From: Phoma sp. XZ068
Lineage: Eukaryota > Ascomycota > Dothideomycetes > Pleosporales > Didymellaceae
Reading direction: 5' to 3'
Assembly: GCA_004835665.1 (NCBI GenBank)
Contig: RBKR01000016.1
Span: forward strand, 372,001-436,000
Length of the DNA stretch: 64,000 nucleotides
The translations under genes were made by a program, and so were the position numbers. The notes under the pieces were generated by a model that worked only from the letters and a program-made list of their open reading frames with translations, searched no databases and had not been told where the DNA came from. This document shows positions 1 through 11,224 of the stretch, one piece after another (position 1 is the first letter of the stretch; each line of letters opens with the position of its first letter).

Positions 1-577
1 CTCTCCAGACCTCGTGCACGTTACATACGGCCTGTCCAAGGACTTCGGCCTCGCAGGCCTCAAGGTCGGCTGTCTTATCACCCGCAACGAGCAGCTCAGA
101 AAATCTATCACCGCAGTGCAGAGATTCAGTGGCGTTAGCGGCCTTAGCGTTGCTGTTGCGACTGCACTGTTGGAAGATAGGGTCTGGTGTCGACAGCTCA
201 TCTCGCTGAGCAGAGCGAGACTTGGTGATGCTTACGCGTTTGTTATGAGTAGGCTAGGGTGTATGGGGTTGGAGGTTATGGGAGGAGGCAATGCCGGCTT
301 TTTCGTCTGGATAAATTTTACTAAATGGTTGCCGCCTCAAGATACAGGTTTCGAGAGTGAGACGATCGCGGCTTGGGAAATTGGCTCTGGGCAAGGCAGA
401 AATGAGACCAGAGAGCAAAGACTTGCGGGGAGATTTGTGGAGAACGGGGTATATTTGCAACCGGGAGAAGAACATGGACGAGTGGGATGGTTTAGGCTGG
501 TGTTTTCTTTGGAGAGGGGGATTGTTGAACAAGGCTTGAAGAGGATTGAGAGAGCCCTGACTGACATCAGCTGGTGA
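1..577 (+). CDS. ACC-synthase-like PLP aminotransferase (class I/II), C-terminal part
   Basis: The reading frame is open at the left edge of the window, so only the last 191 codons or so are present. It ends at TGA 575-577. The first residues contain SKDFGLAGLKVG, the pyridoxal-phosphate lysine motif of the 1-aminocyclopropane-1-carboxylate synthase-like branch of fold-type I aminotransferases. The lysine would form the internal aldimine. Further on are NAGFFVWIN and, near the end, GWFRLVFSLE; the arginine there matches the one that binds the substrate carboxylate in this family. No intron is needed in the visible part. In filamentous fungi such proteins are common and often belong to secondary metabolism or amino-acid turnover rather than ethylene formation, so the substrate cannot be told. 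The next gene converges on it from the other strand. Confidence 0.85.
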   Translation, partial: SPDLVHVTYGLSKDFGLAGLKVGCLITRNEQLRKSITAVQRFSGVSGLSVAVATALLEDRVWCRQLISLSRARLGDAYAFVMSRLGCMGLEVMGGGNAGFFVWINFTKWLPPQDTGFESETIAAWEIGSGQGRNETREQRLAGRFVENGVYLQPGEEHGRVGWFRLVFSLERGIVEQGLKRIERALTDISW

Positions 578-936
578 AGAGCTAGAATCGTAGGCAACAG
601 AGCATTAATTGTGTCTGCACCCTTATGATTGAAGCTTCCGTGAAAGACATTTATTGAGTCTAATGAAAGACACGTCACGGATGTGAATAGGAATGCTGAA
701 AAGGCTACGTCTCGACGAGTGGCCTGAGCACGTTCTCCCTCCTTTTCTAAGCAAGCAACACTACGAACTCCTATAGATTTCGAGACAAGGCGATACCTGA
801 GATGCCCTACGCTACAAGTGTATGGTCCAATTCTTCCACCCTATGCAAAGTGTTAAACGCTATGCAGGTATACTGTGTGACATATATGAAGTCCTGCACA
901 AGACTGTACTAATTAACCTATGTGACATACTTGCTG
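578..936. other. Intergenic, between convergent 3' ends
   Basis: These 359 bases separate the stop of the aminotransferase from the stop of the minus-strand F-box-like gene. They should hold both 3' untranslated regions. I see no further gene. Confidence 0.5.
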
Positions 937-1815
937 CTAGCGCTCCTTCTCCCAATCATCATCCCACCTGCTCTTCGCCGACCCAAGCAGTCGTGGAGCT
1001 CTGAGCACCTTCATCCCACTACTTGTGCCATAAACCAAACTTCGCATATCCATAGCATCGTCCAGGTCTCTCGAAACATAGCTCAAAGTATCTTCCCACC
1101 TCTTCAAACTATTTGTATTCTCGAAATACTGGGGTCCAGCCATGCCGACTTTTATCGTCGCTCTACCCTCTTTTTCCATTGTCCGCCAATAGAATATATC
1201 CATGAACTGCTCAAACATGTGCAAGTTGCGATCGATGAGGGAGATCTCGATCGGGAGAGCGTGGCGGGAGCAGAGGTTCCGTTGTATTTGGTCGATAATG
1301 TGGGTGAGCGTGGTGTACTGGGGATGTTTTGTGTCCTCTGATGTTACAAGCGAGGCTTCTAGCAGCCATTCTCGAATATCCTCGTCATCGTTCTGTTGCT
1401 TACTCCCACTCTTGTTGCCTCTTGAAGTCGTTGCCCAGTTCAGAATGATATCAAGGAGGCCGTCTTGCTGTGAAAAGACGTCAAGAAAATCAGGACCGCA
1501 TATGATCTTCAGGGACTGCACTTGTGGTTGCTTTCTTCTTCTGGAGAGAATGGGTAGCGCTTCGTCATGAATTGTTCGACACGTAGCAAGGATGGCTGGA
1601 GAAGGCGTCTGCACAATGATTGTAATGGGTTTATCGGAGTCCAAATCTCCATGTGCAGCATTCTGATCTCTATAGAGAGGCTGTTTTTTCGCGAAGAATG
1701 ACCAATCACGTCTGCATATGGCCAGGTGGTCGTTTACGCAAGGGATGCAATCATAGACCATCAACCGGAGTTCTTTGGGAAGGTCCAAGAATCGAAAAGT
1801 ATTAATGCCTTTCAT
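937..1815 (-). CDS. F-box/2EXR-like hypothetical protein
   Basis: A single uninterrupted frame of 292 codons. The N-terminus includes FRFLDLPKELRLMVYD, the short helical motif (L-P-x-E-L-R-x-x-V/I-Y) that opens a very large group of dothideomycete proteins annotated as F-box or 2EXR domain. It is followed by ILATCRTIHDEALPIL, the usual second motif of that group (L-L-x-x-C-R-x-I-H-x-E-A). The rest is charged and has no catalytic motif I recognise. F-box proteins act as substrate adaptors of SCF ubiquitin ligases, but most members of this family have never been tested, so that role is only inferred. The start ATG lies 9 codons before the motif, which is normal for the family. It converges with the aminotransferase gene. 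Confidence 0.75.
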   Translation of the reverse strand: MKGINTFRFLDLPKELRLMVYDCIPCVNDHLAICRRDWSFFAKKQPLYRDQNAAHGDLDSDKPITIIVQTPSPAILATCRTIHDEALPILSRRRKQPQVQSLKIICGPDFLDVFSQQDGLLDIILNWATTSRGNKSGSKQQNDDEDIREWLLEASLVTSEDTKHPQYTTLTHIIDQIQRNLCSRHALPIEISLIDRNLHMFEQFMDIFYWRTMEKEGRATIKVGMAGPQYFENTNSLKRWEDTLSYVSRDLDDAMDMRSLVYGTSSGMKVLRAPRLLGSAKSRWDDDWEKER

Positions 1816-4800
1816 TATGTAGGCAACGAGGATCTGTTTGATCCAGGAGGATTTGGTGGGAAAGAGGGGGTGTTTGTCTCATGCATGTTGTTGTGGTCAG
1901 GTGATGGTTATCGTTCGCTCCGACGACCCGAATTTGGATGCGGGCACGACTGACTAAGTGCGCGTCGTCCAACACCATTTCGCGTCTTCATCACGTTCCT
2001 TTGACGTGTCTGACATGCATCATCAATTATCGATACTCTCGCACTCAGCTTGGAAATCGCCAGAGCGCTTGTGTATATCTCCAAGAATCATGTGTTCCAA
2101 GCTTGGGAGCGAAGTGGCTAGGTGTCTCGCTCTGTGCCACACCTTTCACTATACCCAAATATTGCGCAAAACACTGAACAGCAAAGCGAAGTTTGGCACC
2201 ATGCATTAGGCCTCGATATCATTTAGGTTACCATAGAATACTTCTTAGGAGCTTCAGGCTCGCTTTAGGCGGTGTCGCTTTCCCGCACATCGAACCGTAG
2301 GAGGGCCGATCCATGTACCTGTATTAATCTAAGACCAGTATCGACTCTGCGAGACTGAGCATCCAAAATTTCTGTTGTCGCAGTACTCTTAGGTAATGAT
2401 CTTCCCACGGTAGGCAAAGTAGGGTGAATAATGCCGCAGGCTGAGAAGTTGCAATGGTGGACAATAGTGCTAGGGCGAAACCTTCAGATTGCGAAAGACA
2501 TGATGAACTGCAACTGTTGAAGGAAGGCTCTGGTTCTCTTGGCCAACCTTATCTCAAAATGGCCTTATAATGACCTTGTGTTTCTCTGCCTATAATCAGA
2601 GCAATGTCCATCCTCGTGATTATTATGAATACCAGAAGACTAGAAGCTGGCTTGCTTCACACGGCACGTCTGCATTTTTGTGCCATCTTTAACAGATAAC
2701 ATGAATTCGCCCACCTCAAAATGTGACCCATCAACATTGAAATCAGATTGAGCTAAGACAAATCGACTACGGCAAGACGGGTATCTTGGCCTCAAGTAAT
2801 CAGTAATCCCTCTAAAACTCAACTACAGTGCTAGCCAAGCCAAAGACATGGTCGAGGCGAATAGTTTGCGGTTCAATAGGCCCGCACCATTGTATCATGG
2901 AGAACCAAGTGTGCCAGGAAAAGTAAATAGGATTTGAAGTAACCTAAAAGCACCAACAGCGCTTACAACCCTTCCCTGTACGGTGCGCTGTTGCAACCGG
3001 ACAAGGACCTCGAGGCGCAGTGCAACGAGCTCAAAGCCCACAGTCAATTGAACTGCGGTATTAGTGATGGGATTATACATGCAAGCAGGCGGCTAGTTTA
3101 AAGCAGATTTTACATTCTGAGGAACATGGGAAACCTTCTCTCTAGGTAAAATATCCTTTGTTGGTTCACAGGTAAAGCATGGCGAAAGGTCGAGTATATC
3201 CAAAGAGGTAATCGAGATTATTGATGCGATGTAGTTGACAGATGTAGTTCATTGTTTTCAGCAGCTATTATACATACAATGATCTGAAGATGACATTAAT
3301 TGTTGCAATACTAGAATCTTGGAGATTACCCTTGAATCTAACAAAAAGAAAATTCTACCAGTCCAGGAGGTTAACACACTAATCCAGTGTCTGACCAAGC
3401 TACTGCCACTAGCCTTCCACCTCACTCAGAGATGTCTATGCGAGAACAGCATACAGCCTACTACAACGTCATTCCTGTTGTGCTATCAACCATCTCAAGC
3501 AATACAGGGCGCCCTGGCTCCCTTCTTTCCCACCTTCCTCTCCATCTACCGGAACGAGAACCTTGCCGATCTGTCTCAGCCGTACGAACTATCTAAGAAC
3601 AGCATAACACGCAGTGAGCAGGTGATCGTCTCCCTGTGTCCGGCGCCTACGCTCAGGACATCATCTGCAGCCACCGCTGGAACGATGGAGATGAAGGGGC
3701 ATATGGCTCTGTCCTATAACTTCCCAGAAGGAGTAGCACAGCGTCATGACATGCGAGACACTTTTGAGGCAGAAAGCAGACGGACGCATAGGAAGGCGTC
3801 TGGGGACACACAAAGCCGCAGGTGGAAGAAAAGAAGTCCGATGGTCTTGGTTCAGCGCAGTGTAACCGTTGCGAGAAGAGCGTGCAGGCATTCATGTCAG
3901 CCACGCTCATCTCGTTCAGTTGCTGCAGGTTAGCACGTACGCAGATATCATGGACCCGAGTCACTGGTGAGCGTGGTAGTACGCCTGCATGCAGTTCTGA
4001 AGAGGGCGGTGAAGGTCCCAGAGCGGTGGTTGGTGGTGAGACAGTGGCTTGATACGAGACTGTGCTACTTGCAATTTTATTTATTTGTGGTTAAGGTAGT
4101 GGGGACGCGTAATTTATCAGCTTGCATTTCTGGGTTTGGTGAGCCGCGTTAGAGTGAGATGGTGGGTACCGGTGAGATGGAAATGTTGTTGTACATGAGA
4201 TGCATCTTGCCTCAAAAGTCATCTATCGGCGACGGAAGCAGCCTTTGTGCTACACCAGTGGTTGGAGGTGTTTCGTAAGGCACGTTCACCCATGTGGTTG
4301 TGGATGGATCATGTGTATGTAAATGCGGGTGCCTGCATCCGTAGATGCAATGTTGCTGAGATCAAGGATAATACTGGGCATGGAAATTGAAACACAAGAG
4401 GTGAGTGTGCGACTTTTCGATACATGCGACAGGTAATCGGACCCAGCAAGCCGTCAATATATTTTCTCGCCGTCACCTGTCAAGATCGAACATGGTTGAA
4501 AGAATGATGTTCAAGACGCGCCTTCCCGATTAGGCATCTTCAACTAGGCGTTGATGACGGTGAGATCACTTTCGCTCGCCGGTCTTGGCGTGGTGACGAA
4601 GCCTTGGTTGTCCGAAGTTCATCGGCGTTCACAGCGAGACTTGTCCCGCGTGCTTGATCCTTGAATCACCTCGCCGTCCACTCGAATCCTTCGGTGCTTT
4701 CGCGGGAAGCGTATTTCGTTCCCTAAATCTAGAGCTCTGTTTGGTCCCAGCAAGAGCAAGACGAAACCCCCACATGAATCCTTCGAGAGTCTTGTCTTTA

Positions 4801-7064
4801 CCGGACGTCATACATCGCACTCACAAGATTGTCGTATTGCGCGATACAAGCACCCATGTATGCCTCCATGGCCGCCGCTGCTGTCGCCGCGGCGCAATGC
4901 CTTTCCGCACTCGAATGCGAGCCTCAGCCGCGGGTTGCTGACTGACTCGCCCACCCCTTTCGCGCACCCTGGTCAACCCAAGTCAAGGCGGCCCAACGCA
5001 GTGGTAAGTTAGGCTCGGAAGATTGACAACCGACCGAGCGATCCGGAAGAGGAGCTGAAACGTGACGGCCATCCTCTCTACATTATTGGCGGCTCGTATT
5101 GTCCCTGTAGGCGCTACAAGGCATTGTAAGGGCGACAACCTTTGTGCTGACAGGGAGCGGGATATAGTGTACCCAAAGCTTTCAGCGACGGAGACTGATA
5201 GAGACAACACGGCGAGCGAACAAGGCAAAGCTCGTCAAGACATCTTTTTGTAGCGTAAACGTTACAATATGCGGAGTCGCAAAAGGGGATGGAGGGGTTG
5301 AAGTTCGAAGTAGCTTGAACTTTGTTACGGACGCTACATAATGACAGCCGCAATTCCCGCTGAACCAAGATAGTATCATGGCCTGTGCGATAAGCTCGTC
5401 CCGCCATCCCTGTGAACCCTCCACGCCCACTCCACGCACATGACATGGCCTTTCACTCGCACTTAAACGCAAAGCGACTTTGCATGCCCTGTATTGAGGC
5501 CCCATCTGGCGACTTTGAAGCCGCTGCCTATCGGCATTCAAACGTCATGTCAACGACGACGGTTCTAGCCTTTGACAGAAGCGGACCGACAGATCTGCAA
5601 TTAGTAGCCGCCGATCATGCCTAGTGCCTCACATTTCGAGCAGTAAGTTCGTCCCCGGCCATTGCCCCCCATAAAGTGAGGCTATTCGCCATCAATCCTT
5701 CGATCCTTCGTTCAAAACTTTGAACCTGGCCCCCACCACCCAGCCTCCTCACAACACACACCTTGACATCATTTACGCCCAACCCACAGCCCTGCCAGCT
5801 GGGAATATCCTGGAAATATGCACGAACCAAACTCTCGGGTTCGGATGTTCTATCGTCTGGTTGGCTGTCTGCATTTGCTCCAAGATCCCCATCTGGCGAC
5901 CCGCATGCTCGGGGAGCTCTGGCCGCAGGGTCATGCCAGAAGCGCGGGATGGATGAGGAATTGGGACGGCCAATGGCCTCACACAGCCGCGGGGAAATGT
6001 CACTGTAGTTTCGTTGAACATTAACCTTGGATGATGTGCGCCTTAGGAAGCTTGCAACTGTACTGTGATTTGTTGAGGTGAAACGTGGTGTGGAAGATGT
6101 GTGTACCGATGGAGTGGATTGTGCAAGATGTGGTACGGCGGCCGGGAGTGGTTCCGCCATTCGGCCCATCGGCGTGCAAGGCTCCAGAGTGGCTGCTCTA
6201 CCCATGTGGAGTCCAGAATCGTGTTCCAGGACGAAATCAATCCCACGAGGGCGGGGTCAGCAGGCGTGCGTGGCTTCCTGTACTGTCCACGTTCTCTGTC
6301 GGTGATCAAATCGTACAAAGATCCAGATATGCGCAATCGCATGGCTTATTGTGCAATGTCCCACGATCTAGCGATCTCGTCATGCATACACGATATGTTC
6401 ATGTAGAACGGAGATGTGCGATGCGACTGGGTGACGATGGTGGGAGTGGGTAGGAGGGGTAGTCGTCGAGTGGGCTTGCGCACTTGGAACTCATTTGGTA
6501 CAAGTTGCGGTCACCGGGTAGAAGCGGTGAGTATAGTCGCGCTTTGTTAGCAAAGCTATCCTGTGTCTGTATCGTGTGACGCAACAATACTCGATGCTGG
6601 ACTTAGCGATTGGGCAGCTGGTTGGTCATCAAAGCCTTCTGGGGCCTTGAGTAAGACTGGTATCCTGCGATGATAGGAGGATAATAGCAAGTGTTGTGGT
6701 GCGGTCCGACAATTGTCGTTCGACAAATTTGATTATGTATGGTGTCGTTTCTTCCCCTTTACAGTGGGGGTAAGCATACATGGGGTATTCGCGAGAAGCA
6801 TAACTACAGAAGTGCAAGCATACATGAACAAAGTTAATGATGTCGTAAAGGACTTCAACGCCTATCAAAGTGAATCGGAACGAAGGAAATGGAACCCATC
6901 GCTGCGCTAGGTGGGTATCGTGAAGTTCAAGTTGCCTGACAAACATTTACAATCGTCTCAGGTCCTTGACATGTGCCAACCTCTCGTCCTCTAGCCGTGT
7001 GGCCTTATTCTTGTACTTTCGTTTCGCCGTGGCGTCGTTCTAAAATGCGTAATGTGAGACATGT
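1816..7064. other. 5.2 kb without a supportable gene
   Basis: Open frames here are short, overlap on both strands and show no domain I recognise. The longest are 204 codons on the plus strand from 3319 and 194 codons on the minus strand from 6205. They lack a convincing start context, known motifs or splice signals that extend them. No rRNA, tRNA or tandem array was seen. The part nearest 1816 should contain the promoter of the F-box-like gene, and the part nearest 7064 the 3' end of the zinc-finger gene. A fast-evolving small gene or a decayed element could be hidden here. Confidence 0.4.
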
Positions 7065-8646
7065 TCAGTACAGCTTCCGTTCCGGAAAGACCATATCGTC
7101 GTATCCGCTACCTTGAGGTGGGTAGGCGCTGTGGACCGAAGTGCCATAGTCATAGCTGCTATCCGACCGAGGATGGGTATGGCAGGTAGCATCTGACGAC
7201 AGTGATGAGCCACGGCTGCCGCGATCGCTACCATGATGTTCATATCCAGGGAAGTTTCTATCCATGGAAGTCATCTGCAACGGGGCATATGTAGAGTGCA
7301 AAGCACTGGACGTGGAAACAGAAGATATTCTCCTGTCTTTGCCTCGACCTTTGATACCCTTATTGGAGTTCTTATATAGCGAGGCAAAATACTCCCAAAG
7401 TTGTTTGTCTTCTTGCGAAACCCAGTCACCTAGGCTGATATTTGCGAATTTTTGTGTAAGGATCCTCAGCGTTGTGGTGTGGAACTTGTTCTGATGTGAC
7501 TGCTCTTCGTTAGCACAAGGATAATGTAGACTTGAGCCTGTAGCTCACTTTTAGGTTGCCTAATTGAGTGAACTGCTTTCCGCAATCATCGAGCTTGCAG
7601 GTGAAAGGCTTGATCTGCTGGTGGACAATCTTATGAGCGCGCACATTTCCACGCTGCGCAAAGGTCTTGCCACATATGTCGCAACTGTAAGGCCGCTCGC
7701 CTGTGTGTCGCCTTTCATGGGTCTACAAGGGTCAGAACTTGTGATCAGAAGTAGTGAAACAGGCTCACCTTGAGGTTGCCGAGCTGTGAGAAGCGTTGGC
7801 CACAAGATGGTGCCTTGCAGAGCTGAGAGTGGTTAGCATGCGTGGAGGGGTTCGATATCAGAAGGCTCACAAATGGTTTTGCACCAGTATGGGCGCGAAC
7901 ATGGATCTCCAAATGTGTTTTCTGATAGAAGCCCTTGTTGCAGCCTGGCATGTTGCATTGGTATCTCTTCCGTGGTTTCTGATTAGGTTTGTTCACCGCT
8001 TCCTAGATTAGAATTAGCTATGCTATCTAGGTAGTTTGAGCGTGACTGAACGTACCTTGCTGACCAGCAATGGCTGTGGCGAATCCGGTTCCTTGGCCTG
8101 GATAGCTTTCATCAAAGTGTCGACGTCGGTAGCGAAGTTGATGTTAGTGCTTTCGGTTGGTTCAGAACGGGAGCGTTCAAGATCTACGCCGTACAACGAT
8201 CCGTGGTATGACTGCAAGGGCGAAGCGGCAGCGGATTTCGATGGATTTCGTTCCATAGAGAACATAGTGCGTGCTTCCTGAAGAGCTGGCATCTGCTGGA
8301 CGAGACTTGATCGAGCATACGAGACATTCTGAGGTACGTCTGCTACATAGCCCATGGGAAATGCCTGCTGCATATTGTATGGGTTCACTGGAACCGGATC
8401 AAAAGCGAATGCCCCAGATTGGTAGGGCACTGACGAAGTCAGGCCATTTGTCGAGAAGAGCGGGATGCTCATCTCTACAGTTGATGTTGTCTGATTATAC
8501 GATCTTGACGCTGGTGGGTTGGTGACAGTGCGTTGTGTGTCGTAAGGAGACATTAGACCGGGGACGCTCATGTTGGACAGGTGGTAGGTGGGCTGGCTGC
8601 GTTGTTGCCAAAGGTCAACATGGTGAGAGGCAACCATGGTGGTCAT
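7065..8646 (-). CDS. AZF1-type C2H2 zinc-finger transcription factor
   Basis: Spliced as complement(7065..7499, 7549..7722, 7769..7822, 7871..8002, 8056..8646), giving 461 residues. All four introns have GT..AG ends and keep phase. Residues 1-197 are a low-complexity Ser/Pro/Gln-rich region. Four C2H2 fingers follow at about 211-325: YQCNMPGCNKGF, LCKAPSCGQRF, YSCDICGKTF and FTCKLDDCGKQF, with linkers of the TGERP kind. After the fingers comes the stretch LWEYFASLYKNSNKGIKGRG, which I know from fungal AZF1 homologues. In yeast, Azf1 is a nuclear regulator of carbon source and cell-wall genes; targets here are unknown. The start at 8646 (MTTMVAS) was preferred, but an in-frame ATG at 8778 would add 44 residues. 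It stands alone, with no adjacent partner gene. Confidence 0.88.
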
Positions 8647-10416
8647 ATTCAATCGGAACGTCAATGCCACTAAGCGGCCAGTGGGGGTGCGGTGGTAGTG
8701 TTCCTCGTAGGCTGATGGGGGCCGTATAGAGACGAGCACTGAAAACGCCCGAGGAGGAGGGAAGGCTGACTGAGGCAAAGCCCTGTTGAGAGGCTAATAG
8801 CGAAGCTGAGTGGGCTGGGTGGCGTGGATGGTGCTTGTTGGTAGGATGGAGATACTCTTCTTCGATGTCACCTGTGTTTGGGGGAGACATTGGGGGTTTA
8901 CATATGGAAGGCCAATTCGCTCGCTCCTCAGAGTGTTCCGTAAATGGGCAGGGATGACGACTGTTGTGGAGCAGACGAAAGGACTTGGATACAGGGAGCA
9001 AGCTCGGAAATCCAGACCAATACTCATGCAGCAGATTGAACAGGGTACGTCGCGTTCGCATGCAGCCAAGTACTGGTGAGCGAGGTAACAGATGTTGCTC
9101 GGCTTAGGGGTTTTAGTGAGAACCGACCAGGGTTTGCGTGAACAGGGGAGGCATGTGCCATCTGCAGAGTAGTGAATGGGGTTCCGGGGGACTGTGCGGC
9201 GGATCAGGGATGCAATCTGAAGGCGCCCACACATGTCCAGGGTCGGGACGGGACCAGGGTGCCACACCAAGACATTGAGCGAACGAACAGTGGCTGATCT
9301 CAGGTGCTGAAAGATGTGGGGGTTTTGCTTGAGACGAACGCCCCAGCCGCACCTCATTGGGTGCAGTGGTGACAGCAATTGAGGTTTGTCCATTGGTGCC
9401 TATTGGAAGAGCCGCTTCCAGTGATTTTGGGTATTGGCGAATAAGACATACTCCGTTCGCGCGTTCAGCAAAGCCGGACGGTGCCGTCTTGAGATTTCCA
9501 AGAGAGATTGCCGGCATACCTGCAAGATGCAAGATCCGCAGGGCCCAGTAAGTTTTGCGATGAGGCACGAAGATCACGCGAAGGATCCTAGTGTGGATCC
9601 CCATGATGCTGGTCCATGGCCGGGCTGCATCTCCCAGCGCGTTCTCTTTCTCACTCCCACAATGCGACTCGTAAATATCCAGGCTCCGCACACGACTACC
9701 CAGGTGCACATGATGATGTTGATTGACAGCGGTGAGTCGGCGCGGATATCTACCTCTTCTCGAGTTCCCACTGAATCACACTTCAAGCCTCTCGCCCATC
9801 ATACACTGATTTGGACAAGCCAAGTGGCTGCTGTGGTCGTATAGGCGAATGACGAGCCTCACTCAGGGTGACGCTTTAGGTAATGACTTTAATGAGGCGG
9901 CTGCCGCACTGACTGCCGCACTAAGAGAACTCCGGGCGCGGCTAGGTCGTGTGGAGCCTCTGGACTGTCAGTCGAGGAACTGCGATTAATTGTTTGAGCA
10001 TCCAATCTGGGAAACAGGTGCAGTGAACGTGCAAGGGTCAGCGGGCTCCCAATACTGCAGCCAGCCTCGTCGGCGAGATGGAGCGGAGCGGCTTCATATC
10101 GTGGTGTTGGCCAGCAGCGCTTCGTCCCCCCCCCAGCGCGACCGACATGCATAACGTTACCGTTGATAATAAGAAAGGCGATGATCAATAAGTAGCGTTC
10201 ATCCCACTGCAACGGGAGTATCTGCACGGCGGGAGAAAGGCTTGCTAATGGCATTACTATGGTACTTTTTCCTGCCCGTGGCACTAACCTAGCGCTTCCG
10301 CGCCTTCCCCACCGACCCTGTCAGATCGCAGCTGCACCAAACATCACAGCGGCAACTCTCTGCTCAGTGCTCCTGAACTCCATTCCGGACCTCTTCACAA
10401 CCGCATTCAGAAGAAG
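8647..10416. other. Intergenic, upstream of the zinc-finger gene
   Basis: About 1.8 kb with overlapping medium-length frames on both strands (for example 9113-9709 minus) but no recognisable domain. It probably includes a long promoter and 5' leader for the AZF1-type regulator, as is common for fungal transcription-factor genes. There is a run of nine C at 10128-10136. Nothing else was identified. Confidence 0.4.
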
Positions 10417-11224
10417 ATGCATATTATTGCTCACTCGCTTTTGACCCTGGCTGCTGCCCGGGTCGCTTTCGCTGACAATCGAAAATCTGGCTCGCCGCCA
10501 CTGCCGTGACCAATGATTCCAATACTTGCAGTCATCGTCGCCGATATGTCTCCGTTGCGGTACACGGCATTGTCTCCCCGCAAGCTTCCCTGCCTGCCAT
10601 TCATGCTGTGTGGCAGCCTTTCAGCTATCATGAGCGTCCCGGTGCTATGGATTGCATCAGCCTCGATCTGGTGGCTGGCTCCAACGGATTGGTTACAGTT
10701 CAGCTGCTCAAGCCAGCTACGGGAATTGCACGTCTTCACTCGCGTTGATCTACTTTTGAGGCAACATTTCCTCATCGTTGGCGTAGATTCTCTGCCCTCC
10801 AATGTGTTGGTGTACTTTTCCAACCAAGCCAGTTAAGTTCTGATTCGACTGAGGGTTTCAGCTCACGGCTTGCCTTGGTCGATAATCGGTGCTTGGCCGT
10901 GCACAGACACGAATACAGGGGTGCAACAGTTTGGGGGAATGAGCCAAGACACCCATATGAAGAGCGAGATCTTGTACGACACCAAAAAGTCCACCATTGA
11001 CTTCTTTGAAACTATGTCTCAGTCGGGTGAAGCGTTCAAGAGCGGGAGAACAGAAGGTTCGACGGCATGAACAGTCGATTTCCAGGTGGAGGACAAGAGT
11101 TTAATCGAGACTACTGGCAGCAAGTATGACCGTATTATCATCGGTGAAAGGCTTCCAAGGAGGAACAAACATCGCCCCCGACTCTTCCACTGATACGAAA
11201 GTCGAGTTTTTCATCGCAGCATAG
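10417..11224 (+). pseudogene. Possible decayed gene for a small secreted protein
   Basis: The ATG at 10417 starts a signal-peptide-like stretch (MHIIAHSLLTLAAARVAFAD) that hits TGA after 30 codons. Shifting frame at about 10495 opens a run of some 80 codons up to 10747. A third open stretch, 10870-11067, ends at TGA 11068-11070. The same frame then carries on as TVDFQVEDKSLIETTGSKYD, and after one more shift near 11150 ends as GFQGGTNIAPDSSTDTKVEF plus four residues and TAG at 11222-11224. The continuity of sensible protein sequence across a TGA and frame shifts suggests a disabled gene. Unrecognised introns could explain part of it. I do not recognise the family, and no function can be given. 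Confidence 0.3.

Noticed and set aside
3319..3933. 204-codon plus-strand frame in the 1.8-7.1 kb gap
   Set aside because: Three overlapping frames of similar quality exist on both strands, the composition is random-like, and there is no domain. I could not support it as a gene.
5621..6205. 194-codon minus-strand frame
   Set aside because: It has competing overlapping frames on the other strand and no recognisable motif.
9113..9709. 198-codon minus-strand frame upstream of the zinc-finger gene
   Set aside because: It has no motif, an unusual His/Pro/Arg-rich composition, and more likely lies in the promoter or leader of the regulator gene.
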